Below, one piece after another: positions 1 through 6,473 of a stretch of 12,098 bases of DNA (position 1 is the stretch's first letter; each line of letters begins with the position of its first letter). Both the position numbers and the translations under genes were made by a program. Origin of the DNA: Actinomycetes bacterium (GTDB taxonomy: Bacteria; Actinomycetota; Actinomycetes; Actinomycetales; Cellulomonadaceae); assembly GCA_023388235.1 (NCBI GenBank), contig JAEWGQ010000364.1, positions 1 to 12,098 on the forward strand, written 5' to 3'. The notes beneath the pieces are model-generated. The model made no database searches and was not told where the DNA came from. It worked only from the letters and a program-made list of their open reading frames with translations.

Positions 1-145
1 CCACCGCGGCGGCGTCGGCCGCGGCGTCCCGGCGGTCGGCCAGGTCCGTGCCGTCCACCGGCTCGCCCAGGCCGTGCGGCCCGAGCGCGGCGCGCAGGGC
101 GGCGACCTCGTCGAGGGCGGCACGCAGCTCGTCGTCGTCGGTCAT
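1..145 (-). CDS. Partial hypothetical protein coupled to the ECF sigma factor gene (N-terminus only)
   Basis: Only the first 48 codons are in the window; the gene runs off the left edge. The protein begins MTDDDELRAALDEVAALRAA and is acidic, Ala/Leu-rich and probably helical, with no signal peptide in the visible part. Its ATG overlaps the sigma factor stop codon as ATGA (bases 145-142), and an AGGAG ribosome binding site lies six bases upstream inside the last sigma codons. This points to translational coupling. Genes placed like this after ECF sigma factors are often anti-sigma or membrane partner proteins, but no diagnostic motif is visible, so the function stays open. Confidence 0.75.
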   Translation of the reverse strand, partial: MTDDDELRAALDEVAALRAALGPHGLGEPVDGTDLADRRDAAADAAAV

Positions 146-765
146 CGGCCTCTCCTCTCGTGGTCGGTGGTGCGGGTCGCGTCGGCGCGGGCGCCGGTCC
201 GCGCGGCGACGGGGACGGGTGCGTCCTCGGCGAGCGCGGCGGCGAGCCGGGCGCGTGCGCGGGACAGGCGGGACGTGAGGGCGGTGAGCGAGCAGCCGAG
301 CACGTCGGCGGCCTCGCTCGGGGTGAGTCCGGCCCACACGGTCAGGGCCATCGCCTCGCCCTCGGCCGGGGGCAGCAGGGCCAGCAGGCGGCGGGCGCGG
401 TCCGCGGCGGCGAGCTCGTCGCCCGGGTCGCCGGCGCCGGCCCGGGTGGGCTCGAGCGCGGCGACGCGGGCGAGCGACCGGAGCGCCCGGCCGTGCTGCT
501 CGCGCACGTGCAGGATCTTGTTCCGCGCGACGCCGAAGACCCACGGGCGCAGGTGCTCGGGGTCGTGCGGCGCGTCGGCCCAGCGCCGCCACAGCACGAG
601 GAAGGTCTCGGAGACGACGTCCTCGGCCAGGCCGTCCGGGACCTGCCGCCGGGCGTACCCGCGGACCTGGGGCGCGAGCTGGCGGTAGGCAGCGGCGAAG
701 GCCGCGGCGGCGTCGTCCCCCGCCGCGGCGGGCTGGCCTGCCCCCTCGTCGCCGCCTGTGCCCAC
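142..765 (-). CDS. ECF-type RNA polymerase sigma factor (sigma-70 family)
   Basis: The protein has 207 aa. Region 2 (about residues 22-92) contains the core-binding helix AEDVVSETFLVLWRRW (47-62) and the -10 recognition segment HLRPWVFGVARNKILHVREQ. Region 4 (about 124-175) has LLALLPPAEGEAMAL followed by the helix-turn-helix LTPSEAADVLGCSLTALTSRLSRARARL. There is no region 1.1 or 3, as expected of an extracytoplasmic-function sigma factor that directs polymerase to a small stress regulon. The GTG start at 765 has a short-spaced GAAGG four bases upstream. No in-frame ATG precedes region 2. The C-terminal tail (176-207) is Ala/Arg-rich and probably disordered. The start lies 19 bp after the inhibitor gene, so it may be co-transcribed with it, and the next gene overlaps its stop codon. 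The ECF subgroup cannot be assigned by eye. Confidence 0.93.
   Translation of the reverse strand: MGTGGDEGAGQPAAAGDDAAAAFAAAYRQLAPQVRGYARRQVPDGLAEDVVSETFLVLWRRWADAPHDPEHLRPWVFGVARNKILHVREQHGRALRSLARVAALEPTRAGAGDPGDELAAADRARRLLALLPPAEGEAMALTVWAGLTPSEAADVLGCSLTALTSRLSRARARLAAALAEDAPVPVAARTGARADATRTTDHERRGR
152..156 (-). promoter_or_regulatory. Ribosome binding site AGGAG for the gene downstream of the sigma factor
   Basis: On the minus strand AGGAG ends six bases before the ATG at 145-143. It lies inside the final codons of the sigma gene and fixes the start of the partial downstream gene. Confidence 0.65.
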
Positions 766-784
766 GCCACCTTCAGATCACTCG

Positions 785-1168
785 CTAACACGTCGTGGGG
801 GTCATCGTACGGATCGACGCGCTCCCGACGGCCACGTTGGCGTTGGACTGCCCGTTCTGCCAGCACCGGATGGACCCGCCGCCGTTGCTGCTGGAGTACA
901 TCCGCACGTCGACGCCCATCCGGTTCCACACCGAGCCGGCGACGCCGATGCTCGTGTTCTGCAGGCCCACGGACGCGGTGGACCAGAAGATGCCGCCGTA
1001 GCCGGTGCCGGACCAGATGCAGAAGTGGCCGATGGCGCACTGGCTGCTCGACATCGGGGTGATCGGCTCGTCCTCGGCCTGGGCGACCGGGGCGAGGGCG
1101 GACAGGCCGAGGGCGAGGACGCCGACGAGGGCGAGGCGGGTGCGACGGATGCGACGGGTGGTCTCCAT
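785..1168 (-). CDS. Secreted small protein, beta/gamma-crystallin-like, peptidase inhibitor I36 type
   Basis: The protein has 127 aa. A classic Sec signal peptide is visible: basic n-region METTRRIRRTR, hydrophobic core LALVGVLALGLSAL, and an APVAQA site with likely cleavage after Ala31, leaving about 96 mature residues. The mature part has four cysteines (44, 50, 102, 127), which could form two disulfides, and the motif QCAIGHFCIWSGTGYGG. This matches the C-x-G-x-F/Y-C-x-W pattern of I36 (Streptomyces metalloproteinase inhibitor-like) and related crystallin-fold proteins. Family members are extracellular; some inhibit metalloproteases, many are uncharacterised. The gene lies between the sensor kinase and the sigma factor on the same strand. 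A CRP-like palindrome sits 43-62 bases upstream of the ATG. No strong Shine-Dalgarno is visible. Protease inhibition is inferred from family resemblance only. Confidence 0.85.
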   Translation of the reverse strand: METTRRIRRTRLALVGVLALGLSALAPVAQAEDEPITPMSSSQCAIGHFCIWSGTGYGGIFWSTASVGLQNTSIGVAGSVWNRMGVDVRMYSSSNGGGSIRCWQNGQSNANVAVGSASIRTMTPTTC

Positions 1169-1210
1169 GCCCTGTACGTCCGGCGGGCGGCGCGGGCCGT
1201 CACGCGGCCT

Positions 1211-1230
1211 CGTGTGAGATCGGTCACACG
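1211..1230. promoter_or_regulatory. CRP/FNR-family operator-like palindrome upstream of the secreted inhibitor gene
   Basis: Seven-base arms CGTGTGA (1211-1217) and TCACACG (1224-1230) are perfect reverse complements separated by six bases. The core is TGTGA-N6-TCACA, the textbook CRP half-site pair and also the form bound by actinobacterial Crp/GlxR proteins. It overlaps the kinase stop codon (1224-1226) and is centred about 52 bases before the inhibitor ATG, a plausible promoter position. A short terminator hairpin for the kinase transcript is the alternative, but there is no T-tract and the stem is only 7 bp. Confidence 0.6.
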
Positions 1231-2588
1231 GGCAGGCGCAGGTCCGCGCGCAGCCCCGGCCCGTCCGCGCCGGGCAGCCCGTCGCCGAGCACCACGTCGC
1301 CGTCGTGCTCCCGGGCCACCTCGCGCGCGATGGCCAGGCCCAGGCCGGTCCCGCCGCCCGCGCGGGCCCGGGCGTCGTCCAGCCGCACGAACCGCGCGAA
1401 CACCCGGTCCCGGTCCTCCGGCGGCACGCCGGGGCCGTCGTCCGCCACGGCGACCGTGCCGTCCGCGACCTCGACCCGCACGCGGGTGCCGGCGTGCCGC
1501 AGGGCGTTGTCGACGAGGTTGCGCACCACGCGGCCCAGCGCGTCCGCGTCCCCGCGCGCCCGCCCCCCTCCGACCACCTGCACCGCGACGTCCGGGCGGC
1601 CCGCGGCGGCCCGGGCCAGCGCGACGGCGTCCCGGGCGACCGCACCGAGGTCGACCGGCCCGTCCGCGGGCGGGCGGGACCCCACCCGGGCCAGCAGCAG
1701 CAGGTCGTCGACGAGCGCCTGCATCCGGCGCACCTCGCCGCCCAGCACGGCGACCAGCTCGTCGCGGCCGTAGGCGCCGGGGTGCTCGTGGGCGACGTCG
1801 AGGGTCGCCCCGAGGGCGGCCAGGGGGGTGCGCAGCTCGTGCGCCGCGTCGGCGACGAACGAGCGCTGCCGCGCGGCGGCGACCTCCAGCCGGTCGAGCA
1901 TCTCGTTGAGCGTGCGGGCCAGCGCGCCGATCTCGTCGTCCGTCCCGGGGTCGGGCAGCGACCCGGGTCCGCCGGCGCGCGCCACCTGCGCCGCCGCCGA
2001 CCGCAGCGCCTCGACTGGCCGCAGCGCCCGGCCGAGGGCGAGCCAGACCGCGGCGCCGACCAGCACAGTGAGCACCGGCACGACGCCGAGCAGCGACAGC
2101 CGCACCGCCCGCACCAGGCCCTCCACCTCGTCGAGCGGCACCGTCGCCACCACCAGGGCGCCCCCGCCCCCCGGCGGCGCCAGCACCGCGGCGCGCGCGA
2201 CGTCGTCGTAGGCGGAGGCGCCGGTCGTCACCACCAGCGGTTCGCCCGCCGGGGCGGCGGGCCGCGCCCGCAGGTCCGCGAGCACGCCGGCGGGCAGCAC
2301 CGGGAGCGTCCGGCTGGCGGTCGCCGACGACGCGACCACGCGCCCGTCGGCGTCGAGCACCTGCACCACCTCGCCCGGCTCGGCGACCGGCAGCGTCGCG
2401 GGCACCTGGTCGCTCGTGACCAGCCCGGCCACGGTCTGCGCCCGGGCGCGCACCACGTCGTCCAGCGCCGCCACCCGGCTGCGGGACAGCACGGCGCTGA
2501 GGGCGAGGGCACCGGCCGCGAGCGCCACGCACAGCAGGCCGGCGGTGACGGCGGTGAGCCGCGCCCGCAGCGACCAGCGCCGCGTCAC
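1224..2588 (-). CDS. Two-component sensor histidine kinase (HAMP, HisKA, HATPase)
   Basis: The protein has 454 aa and a GTG start at 2588 that overlaps the response regulator stop as GTGA. Visible order: transmembrane helix 1 (about 11-34), an extracytoplasmic sensor region of about 130 residues, helix 2 (about 164-187), a HAMP linker (188-240), and the dimerisation helix with H-box FVADAAHELRTPLAAL, where His250 is the predicted autophosphorylation site. The ATPase domain follows with N-box RNLVDNALRHAG (356-367), G1 box DDGPGVPP (383-390), F-box region RVFARFVRLDD and G2 box GGGTGLGLAIAREV. All catalytic boxes are present, so it should be active. It is co-transcribed with its regulator and faces away from the LolA/ABC operon, the obvious candidate target. 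The ligand is unknown; the sensor region has no recognisable fold by eye. Confidence 0.95.
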   Translation of the reverse strand: MTRRWSLRARLTAVTAGLLCVALAAGALALSAVLSRSRVAALDDVVRARAQTVAGLVTSDQVPATLPVAEPGEVVQVLDADGRVVASSATASRTLPVLPAGVLADLRARPAAPAGEPLVVTTGASAYDDVARAAVLAPPGGGGALVVATVPLDEVEGLVRAVRLSLLGVVPVLTVLVGAAVWLALGRALRPVEALRSAAAQVARAGGPGSLPDPGTDDEIGALARTLNEMLDRLEVAAARQRSFVADAAHELRTPLAALGATLDVAHEHPGAYGRDELVAVLGGEVRRMQALVDDLLLLARVGSRPPADGPVDLGAVARDAVALARAAAGRPDVAVQVVGGGRARGDADALGRVVRNLVDNALRHAGTRVRVEVADGTVAVADDGPGVPPEDRDRVFARFVRLDDARARAGGGTGLGLAIAREVAREHDGDVVLGDGLPGADGPGLRADLRLPV

Positions 2589-3238
2589 CCGGCCACCCGG
2601 TAGCCCGCGCCGCGCACGGTCAGCACCGCGTCCCGGCCGAGCTTGCGCCGCAGGTAGCCGACGTACACCTCGACGACGTTGCCGTCCTCGCCGGGCCCGT
2701 CCCAGACGTGGTCGCGGAGCTCGACCTTGCCGACCACGCGGTCCGCGTGCCGCATGAGGTACTCGAGCAGCGCGAGCTCGCGGGCGGTCAGCTCGACGGG
2801 CGTGCCCGCGCGCGTGACGGTGCGGGCGGCGGGGTCGAGCACGAGGTCGCCGGCGGTCAGCACGGACGGCTGCACCTGCGGCGGGCGGCGGAGCAGCGCG
2901 CGGATCCGGGCGACGAGCACCACGAACGAGAACGGCTTGGTGAGGTAGTCGTCGGCGCCGGCGTCGAGGCCGTCGGCGACGTCGTGCTCCCCGTCCTTCG
3001 CGCTGAGCAGCAGCACCGGCGTCCGGACCCCGGCGGCGCGCAGGGCCGTCACGACGTCGTACCCGTGGCGGCGCGGCAGCATGATGTCGAGCACGATCGC
3101 GTCGTAGTCCCGGTCGGTGGCGAGCTCCAGCCCCGTCGCGCCGTCGTGGGCGACGTCCACCGCGAACCCCTCGGCGGTCAGGCCTCGGCGCAGGGCGTCG
3201 ACCAGCCCGCGCTCGTCGTCCACCACCAGCACCCGCAC
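2585..3238 (-). CDS. OmpR/PhoB-family response regulator
   Basis: The protein has 217 aa. The receiver domain (1-118) has the acidic pair Asp7-Asp8, phospho-acceptor Asp51 in IVLDIMLPRRHGYDVV, the switch Ser79 in VLLLSAKD, and Lys101 in YLTKPFS. The C-terminal winged helix (about 125-215) has LTARELALLEYLMRHADRVV and the recognition-helix region NVVEVYVGYLRRKLG, ending GAGYRVAG, standard for the OmpR class. The GTG at 3238 gives VRVLVVDDE directly at the first beta strand. No better in-frame start lies upstream, and GGTGGG 11 bases before may serve as a weak ribosome binding site. It is followed by the kinase with a 4-base overlap. It should bind the CTCAGC direct repeats in the divergent promoter region and control the operon starting at 3333, possibly also its own. 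Confidence 0.95.
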   Translation of the reverse strand: MRVLVVDDERGLVDALRRGLTAEGFAVDVAHDGATGLELATDRDYDAIVLDIMLPRRHGYDVVTALRAAGVRTPVLLLSAKDGEHDVADGLDAGADDYLTKPFSFVVLVARIRALLRRPPQVQPSVLTAGDLVLDPAARTVTRAGTPVELTARELALLEYLMRHADRVVGKVELRDHVWDGPGEDGNVVEVYVGYLRRKLGRDAVLTVRGAGYRVAG

Positions 3239-3293
3239 CCCGGCAGCATCCCACCGCCGGCCGCCGGAGGGGTTGGCGGCGGGGCGCGGCGCT

Positions 3294-3311
3294 CTCAGCG
3301 TGCCCTCAGCC
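3294..3311. promoter_or_regulatory. Direct-repeat operator candidate for the adjacent response regulator
   Basis: CTCAGC occurs at 3294-3299 and again at 3305-3310, a spacing of 11 bp or about one helical turn. OmpR-class regulators bind tandem half-sites on one DNA face with this spacing, and CTCAG-type repeats are known for actinobacterial regulators such as MprA. The site lies between the divergent response regulator (start 3238) and the LolA-like gene (start 3333). Binding by this regulator is inferred. Confidence 0.45.
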
Positions 3312-3327
3312 GCGGGCGGGCACGCTG
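3296..3327 (+). promoter_or_regulatory. Ten-bp inverted repeat before the LolA-like gene, abutting its ribosome binding site
   Basis: CAGCGTGCCC (3296-3305) and GGGCACGCTG (3318-3327) are perfect reverse complements around a 12-base loop. The right arm ends five bases before the ATG and overlaps the first G of the only plausible Shine-Dalgarno (GGGG, 3327-3330). In RNA the stem could mask the ribosome binding site; in DNA it could be a second operator. It also overlaps the CTCAGC direct repeats. Confidence 0.45.
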
Positions 3328-3332
3328 GGGTC

Positions 3333-4571
3333 ATGCCCGACACCGCCGAGAGCCCCCGCCGCCCGCTGTCCCCCCGCGCCCGCTGGGCCGTGCCGGGGCT
3401 CGTCGCCGTCGCCGTCGCCGCGGCGGTCGGCGTGCCCGCGCTCGCGTCCGCGGACTCCGCCGGCCTGCCCGACGTGACGCCGCAGGAGCTGCTGACCCGC
3501 GTCGCGCAGGCCGAGCCGACCCCCGTGCAGGGCACGGTGGTGTACACCGCCCGCCTCGGGCTGCCCGAGCTGCCGGTCTCCGAGATGACCGGGGCGGACC
3601 CGGTCGCGCTGCTCGGCGGGTCCTCGACGCTGCGCCTGTGGTCCGACGGCGGCGACCGGTCCCGGGTCGCGCTGCTCGGGGCGACCTCGGAGTACTCCGT
3701 CGTCCGCGACGGGGCGGAGGCGTGGACGTACTCGTCGGCGGACGACGCGGTCACGCACTACGCGCTCGACCCGGCCGACCGCGCGCGCTACGACGCCCTC
3801 GCGGCGCAGGCGGAGGCGGGCGTGCCGGCCGGGGCCGACCTGCCGACGCCGGAGCAGGCCGCCGACCAGGTGCTCGCGCACGCCTCCGAGCACTCCGCGG
3901 TGACGGTGGACCGCCCCACGACGGTCGCGGGCCGGGAGGCCTACCAGCTCGTCGTGAGCCCGACGGACGACGCGACGCTGGTCTCGCGGGTCGTCGTCGC
4001 CGTGGACGCCGCGACGTCCGCCCCGCTGCGGGTGCAGGTGTGGTCGACGCAGGACGACGCCGCCCCGTCCCTCGAGGTCGGCTTCACCGACGTGGCGTTC
4101 ACGACGCCGGACGACTCCGTCCTGGCGTTCTCCGCGCCCGCCGGCGCCACGACGGACGAGGTCGTCGTGCCGCTGCCCGACGTGCCGGAGGTCCCGGCCG
4201 ACGGGCAGCCGGCGCTCCCGGAGGGCGTCGCGGTCAGCGGCGCGGGCTGGTCGACCGTGGTGTCCGTCGCCGGCGTGGACGTCGCGGGCCTGCTCGGCGG
4301 GGACGCCGCCTCGCTCGCCACCGTCCCGGGAGCCGACCGGGTGCTCGGCTCCGACGAGGCGCAGGACCTGGTGCAGGAGTTCGTCCCGACCGACGGCGAC
4401 GGCAAGGTCACCCGGCCGGAGCTCGACGGCGCGGCGCTGTACGAGCAGCTCACGACCGAGGTCCCCGAGGGCCGGCTGCTGTCCTCGACGCTGCTGAGCG
4501 TGCTGGTCACCGACGACGGCCGGGTGCTGGCCGGGGCGGTGCCGGCGGACGTCCTGCGCGCCGCCGCATGA
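3333..4571 (+). CDS. Secreted LolA/RseB-like (outer-membrane lipoprotein carrier fold) protein
   Basis: The protein has 412 aa. The N-terminus MPDTAESPRRPLSPRARW is basic, followed by a hydrophobic helix GLVAVAVAAAVGVPALA and an ASA site near residue 40, so it is predicted to be exported by Sec. There is no lipobox cysteine. The following region, with TPQELLTRVAQAEPTPVQGTVVYTARLGLPELP and later GREAYQLVVSPTD and VSRVVVAVDAATSAPLRVQVWS, resembles the LolA/RseB fold found in Gram-positive LolA-like proteins, which may bind lipid or an envelope signal. The C-terminal about 130 residues are less recognisable. The ATG at 3333 is chosen because the open frame upstream is not conserved in character and the signal peptide starts here. 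Its stop overlaps the ABC ATPase start (ATGA), so it probably works with that transporter. Its substrate is unknown. Confidence 0.75.
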   Translation: MPDTAESPRRPLSPRARWAVPGLVAVAVAAAVGVPALASADSAGLPDVTPQELLTRVAQAEPTPVQGTVVYTARLGLPELPVSEMTGADPVALLGGSSTLRLWSDGGDRSRVALLGATSEYSVVRDGAEAWTYSSADDAVTHYALDPADRARYDALAAQAEAGVPAGADLPTPEQAADQVLAHASEHSAVTVDRPTTVAGREAYQLVVSPTDDATLVSRVVVAVDAATSAPLRVQVWSTQDDAAPSLEVGFTDVAFTTPDDSVLAFSAPAGATTDEVVVPLPDVPEVPADGQPALPEGVAVSGAGWSTVVSVAGVDVAGLLGGDAASLATVPGADRVLGSDEAQDLVQEFVPTDGDGKVTRPELDGAALYEQLTTEVPEGRLLSSTLLSVLVTDDGRVLAGAVPADVLRAAA

Positions 4572-5566
4572 CGCCTGACGAGCCCCTCGCGGTCCGGACC
4601 GCCGGGCTCACCAAGCGGTTCCGGTCGGGCCAGGTCGCGGTGGACGGCATCGACCTGGCCGTACCGCGCGGCGCCGTGTACGGGTTCCTCGGCCCGAACG
4701 GCTCGGGCAAGACGACGACCATCCGGATGCTCCTCGGCCTCGCCCGCCCCACCGCGGGACGGGCGTGGCTGCTGGGCGCGGCGGTCCCGGACGAGGCGAC
4801 GCGCGTGCTGCCGCGGGTGGGCGCCCTGGTCGAGGGCCCGGCCTTCCACCCCTACCTGTCCGGCCGGGCGAACCTCGCGCGCCTGGACGCCGGGGACGCC
4901 ACCGCCGACCCGCGCACGTCCCGCCGCCGCGCGGACGCCGCGCTGGACCGGGTCGGGCTGTCCGCGGCGGCCGCCAAGCCGTACCGGCAGTACTCGCTGG
5001 GCATGAAGCAGCGCCTCGGTCTCGCCGCGGCCCTGCTGCAGCCGCGCGAGCTGCTGGTGCTGGACGAGCCGACGAACGGCCTCGACCCGCAGGGGACGCG
5101 CGAGGTCCGGCACCTGGTGCGCGAGCTCGCCGACGGCGGCGCCACGGTGCTGGTGTCCTCGCACCTGCTCGCCGAGATCGAGCAGGTGTGCTCGCACGTC
5201 GGGATCATGAGCCGCGGGCGGCTGCTGCTGCAGGGCGAGCGCGCGGACCTCACCGAGCGCGGGGCGGCCCGGCTGGTCGTCCGCACCCGCGCCGCGCAGG
5301 TGCCCGCCGCGGCCGAGGTGCTCACGGGCCTCGGGCTGACGGAGGTCGAGCCGGGCGGCACGGGCACCGCGGGCGCTGCGGGCATCGCGGGCACTGCGGG
5401 CGCCGTGGGCACGGTGACCGCCGCGCTCGGCCCGACGCCGCCCGAGAAGGCGTCCGCCGCGCTGGTGCACGCCGGGGTGGACCTGCTGGGCTTCGAGGTC
5501 GCCCGGCCCAGCCTGGAGCAGGTGTTCGTGGAGCTGACCGGGGAGGGTTTCGATGTCGCGCGCTGA
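4568..5566 (+). CDS. ABC transporter ATP-binding protein (BcrA/DrrA-like)
   Basis: The protein has 332 aa. The ATG at 4568 overlaps the previous stop (ATGA). Visible motifs: Walker A GPNGSGKTT (42-50), a Q-loop region with Glu89 (LVEGPAFHPYLSG, usual in BcrA-like ATPases), signature YSLGMKQRL (142-150), Walker B LLVLDEPT (162-169), D-loop GLDPQG (171-176) and switch His199 in SSHLL. All nucleotide-binding residues are present. The C-terminal regulatory domain (about 233-332) ends with SLEQVFVEL, typical of ATPases partnered with ABC-2 permeases. An in-frame run of six 9-base repeats encodes a Gly/Ala/Thr stretch at residues 266-283, probably a flexible loop. The gene overlaps the permease by 14 bases. 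Export of a lipid, peptide or drug-like compound is likely; the substrate cannot be read from sequence. Confidence 0.95.
   Translation: MTPDEPLAVRTAGLTKRFRSGQVAVDGIDLAVPRGAVYGFLGPNGSGKTTTIRMLLGLARPTAGRAWLLGAAVPDEATRVLPRVGALVEGPAFHPYLSGRANLARLDAGDATADPRTSRRRADAALDRVGLSAAAAKPYRQYSLGMKQRLGLAAALLQPRELLVLDEPTNGLDPQGTREVRHLVRELADGGATVLVSSHLLAEIEQVCSHVGIMSRGRLLLQGERADLTERGAARLVVRTRAAQVPAAAEVLTGLGLTEVEPGGTGTAGAAGIAGTAGAVGTVTAALGPTPPEKASAALVHAGVDLLGFEVARPSLEQVFVELTGEGFDVAR
5363..5416 (+). repeat. Six tandem 9-bp units inside the ABC ATPase gene
   Basis: Six in-frame units of the form GGC-NNN-GCG/GTG encode Gly-Thr-Ala, Gly-Ala-Ala, Gly-Ile-Ala, Gly-Thr-Ala, Gly-Ala-Val and Gly-Thr-Val (residues 266-283). 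The unit length is a multiple of three, so gain or loss of copies keeps the frame. Confidence 0.85.
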
Positions 5567-6419
5567 GGTCGGCGAGCCCACCGCGCCGGCGCCGGCGCCG
5601 GTCGCCTGGGGGCGGCTGCTGCGCTCCGAGCTGCGGCTGGTGCTGGGCCGGCGGCGCAACCTCGTGCTGCTGGCCGGGCTCGCGCTCGTGCCCGTGCTGC
5701 TGGGCACGGTGCTGTTCCTCACCCGGGACAGCGCGCTCGCCGGGCAGGGGCCGTCGTTCGTGTCGCAGGTGACCGGGAACGGCATGTTCCTGGTCGTCGC
5801 CTCGCTGTTCCTGTGCCTGCCGTTCCTGCTGCCGCTGTGCATCGGCATCGCCTCCGGGGACGCCGTGGCGGGCGAGGCGTCGGCGGGCACGCTGCGCTAC
5901 CTGCTGGTCGTGCCGGTCCCCCGGACCCGCCTGCTCACCGTGAAGGCGGTCGCGGCGCTGGCGTTCGCGGCGGCGGCGGTGCTGGCGGTCGCGGTCACCG
6001 GGCTCGTCGTCGGGGCGGTGCTGTTCGGCCTGCACGACGTGACGCTGCTGTCGGGGACCACCGTGCCGGTCGGCGAGGGGGCGCTGCGGGTGCTCGGCAT
6101 CGTGGTCTACGTCGGCCTGTCGCTGACCGGGCTCGTCGCGGTGGGGCTGTTCTTCTCGACCCTCACCGAAGTGCCGGTCGGGGCGATGGCCGCCACCGTG
6201 GTCGTCGCGGTCGTGTCGACCGTGCTCGACTCGCTGCCGCAGGTGTCCGCGATCCACCCGGGCCTGCTGACGCACCACTGGTTCGACTTCGCCGAGTTCC
6301 TGCGGGTGCAGGTCGACGCGGGCGTGGTGGCGCAGGGGCTCGGGGTGCAGGCGGCGTGGGTGGCGCTGTTCGGGTCGCTGGCGTGGGCCCGGTTCACCAC
6401 CGCGGACGTGACCTCCTAG
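5553..6419 (+). CDS. ABC-2 type transporter permease
   Basis: The protein has 288 aa with about six hydrophobic helices: roughly 37-56 (NLVLLAGLALVPVLLGTVLF), 78-100, 128-160 (containing AALAFAAAAVLAVAVTGLVVGAVLF), 178-203, 209-228 and 258-280. The motif GEASAGTLRYLLVVPVPRTRLLTVK between helices 2 and 3 is the typical ABC-2 stretch E-x-x-x-G-T-L-R-x-L-L-x-x-P-x-x-R. It forms the membrane pore with the upstream ATPase, whose 3' end it overlaps by 14 bases. GGGGAGGG at 5540-5547 is a strong ribosome binding site five bases before the ATG. Residues 11-17 are an Ala-Pro run from a GCCGGC repeat. Only one permease is present, so it probably works as a homodimer. A GC-rich hairpin follows its stop codon. 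Confidence 0.93.
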   Translation: MSRAEVGEPTAPAPAPVAWGRLLRSELRLVLGRRRNLVLLAGLALVPVLLGTVLFLTRDSALAGQGPSFVSQVTGNGMFLVVASLFLCLPFLLPLCIGIASGDAVAGEASAGTLRYLLVVPVPRTRLLTVKAVAALAFAAAAVLAVAVTGLVVGAVLFGLHDVTLLSGTTVPVGEGALRVLGIVVYVGLSLTGLVAVGLFFSTLTEVPVGAMAATVVVAVVSTVLDSLPQVSAIHPGLLTHHWFDFAEFLRVQVDAGVVAQGLGVQAAWVALFGSLAWARFTTADVTS

Positions 6420-6441
6420 CGGCCGCGCCCCCGGCGGCCGC
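6419..6441 (+). terminator. GC-rich hairpin after the ABC permease, probable terminator
   Basis: GCGGCCGC (6419-6426) is repeated at 6434-6441. Each copy is self-complementary, so together they form an 8-bp all-GC stem with a 7-base loop starting at the last base of the stop codon. The sequence after it is GACCCCCTT, without a true T-tract. It would close the LolA-ABC operon before the next promoter. Confidence 0.45.
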
Positions 6442-6473
6442 GACCCCCTTGCGCGCGACCGTGCGACCCTGGT

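Noticed and set aside
1305..2603. Plus-strand open frame of about 432 codons opposite the histidine kinase
   Set aside because: The minus strand carries all kinase boxes; the plus frame is a compositional shadow.
3239..3754. Extended N-terminus for the response regulator
   Set aside because: It would run antisense through the LolA-like gene and place about 170 unrelated residues before a receiver domain that starts normally at the GTG at 3238.
2708..4567. Upstream extension of the ABC ATPase frame to about 2708
   Set aside because: The extension is Arg/Gly/Ala-rich and overlaps the response regulator and LolA-like genes in other frames. The true start is the ATG at 4568 coupled to the upstream stop.
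3941..5890. Long minus-strand open frame of about 649 codons
   Set aside because: It lies antisense to the LolA-like, ATPase and permease genes, whose motifs are unmistakable. Long antisense frames are expected in such GC-rich DNA, and its translation is low complexity.
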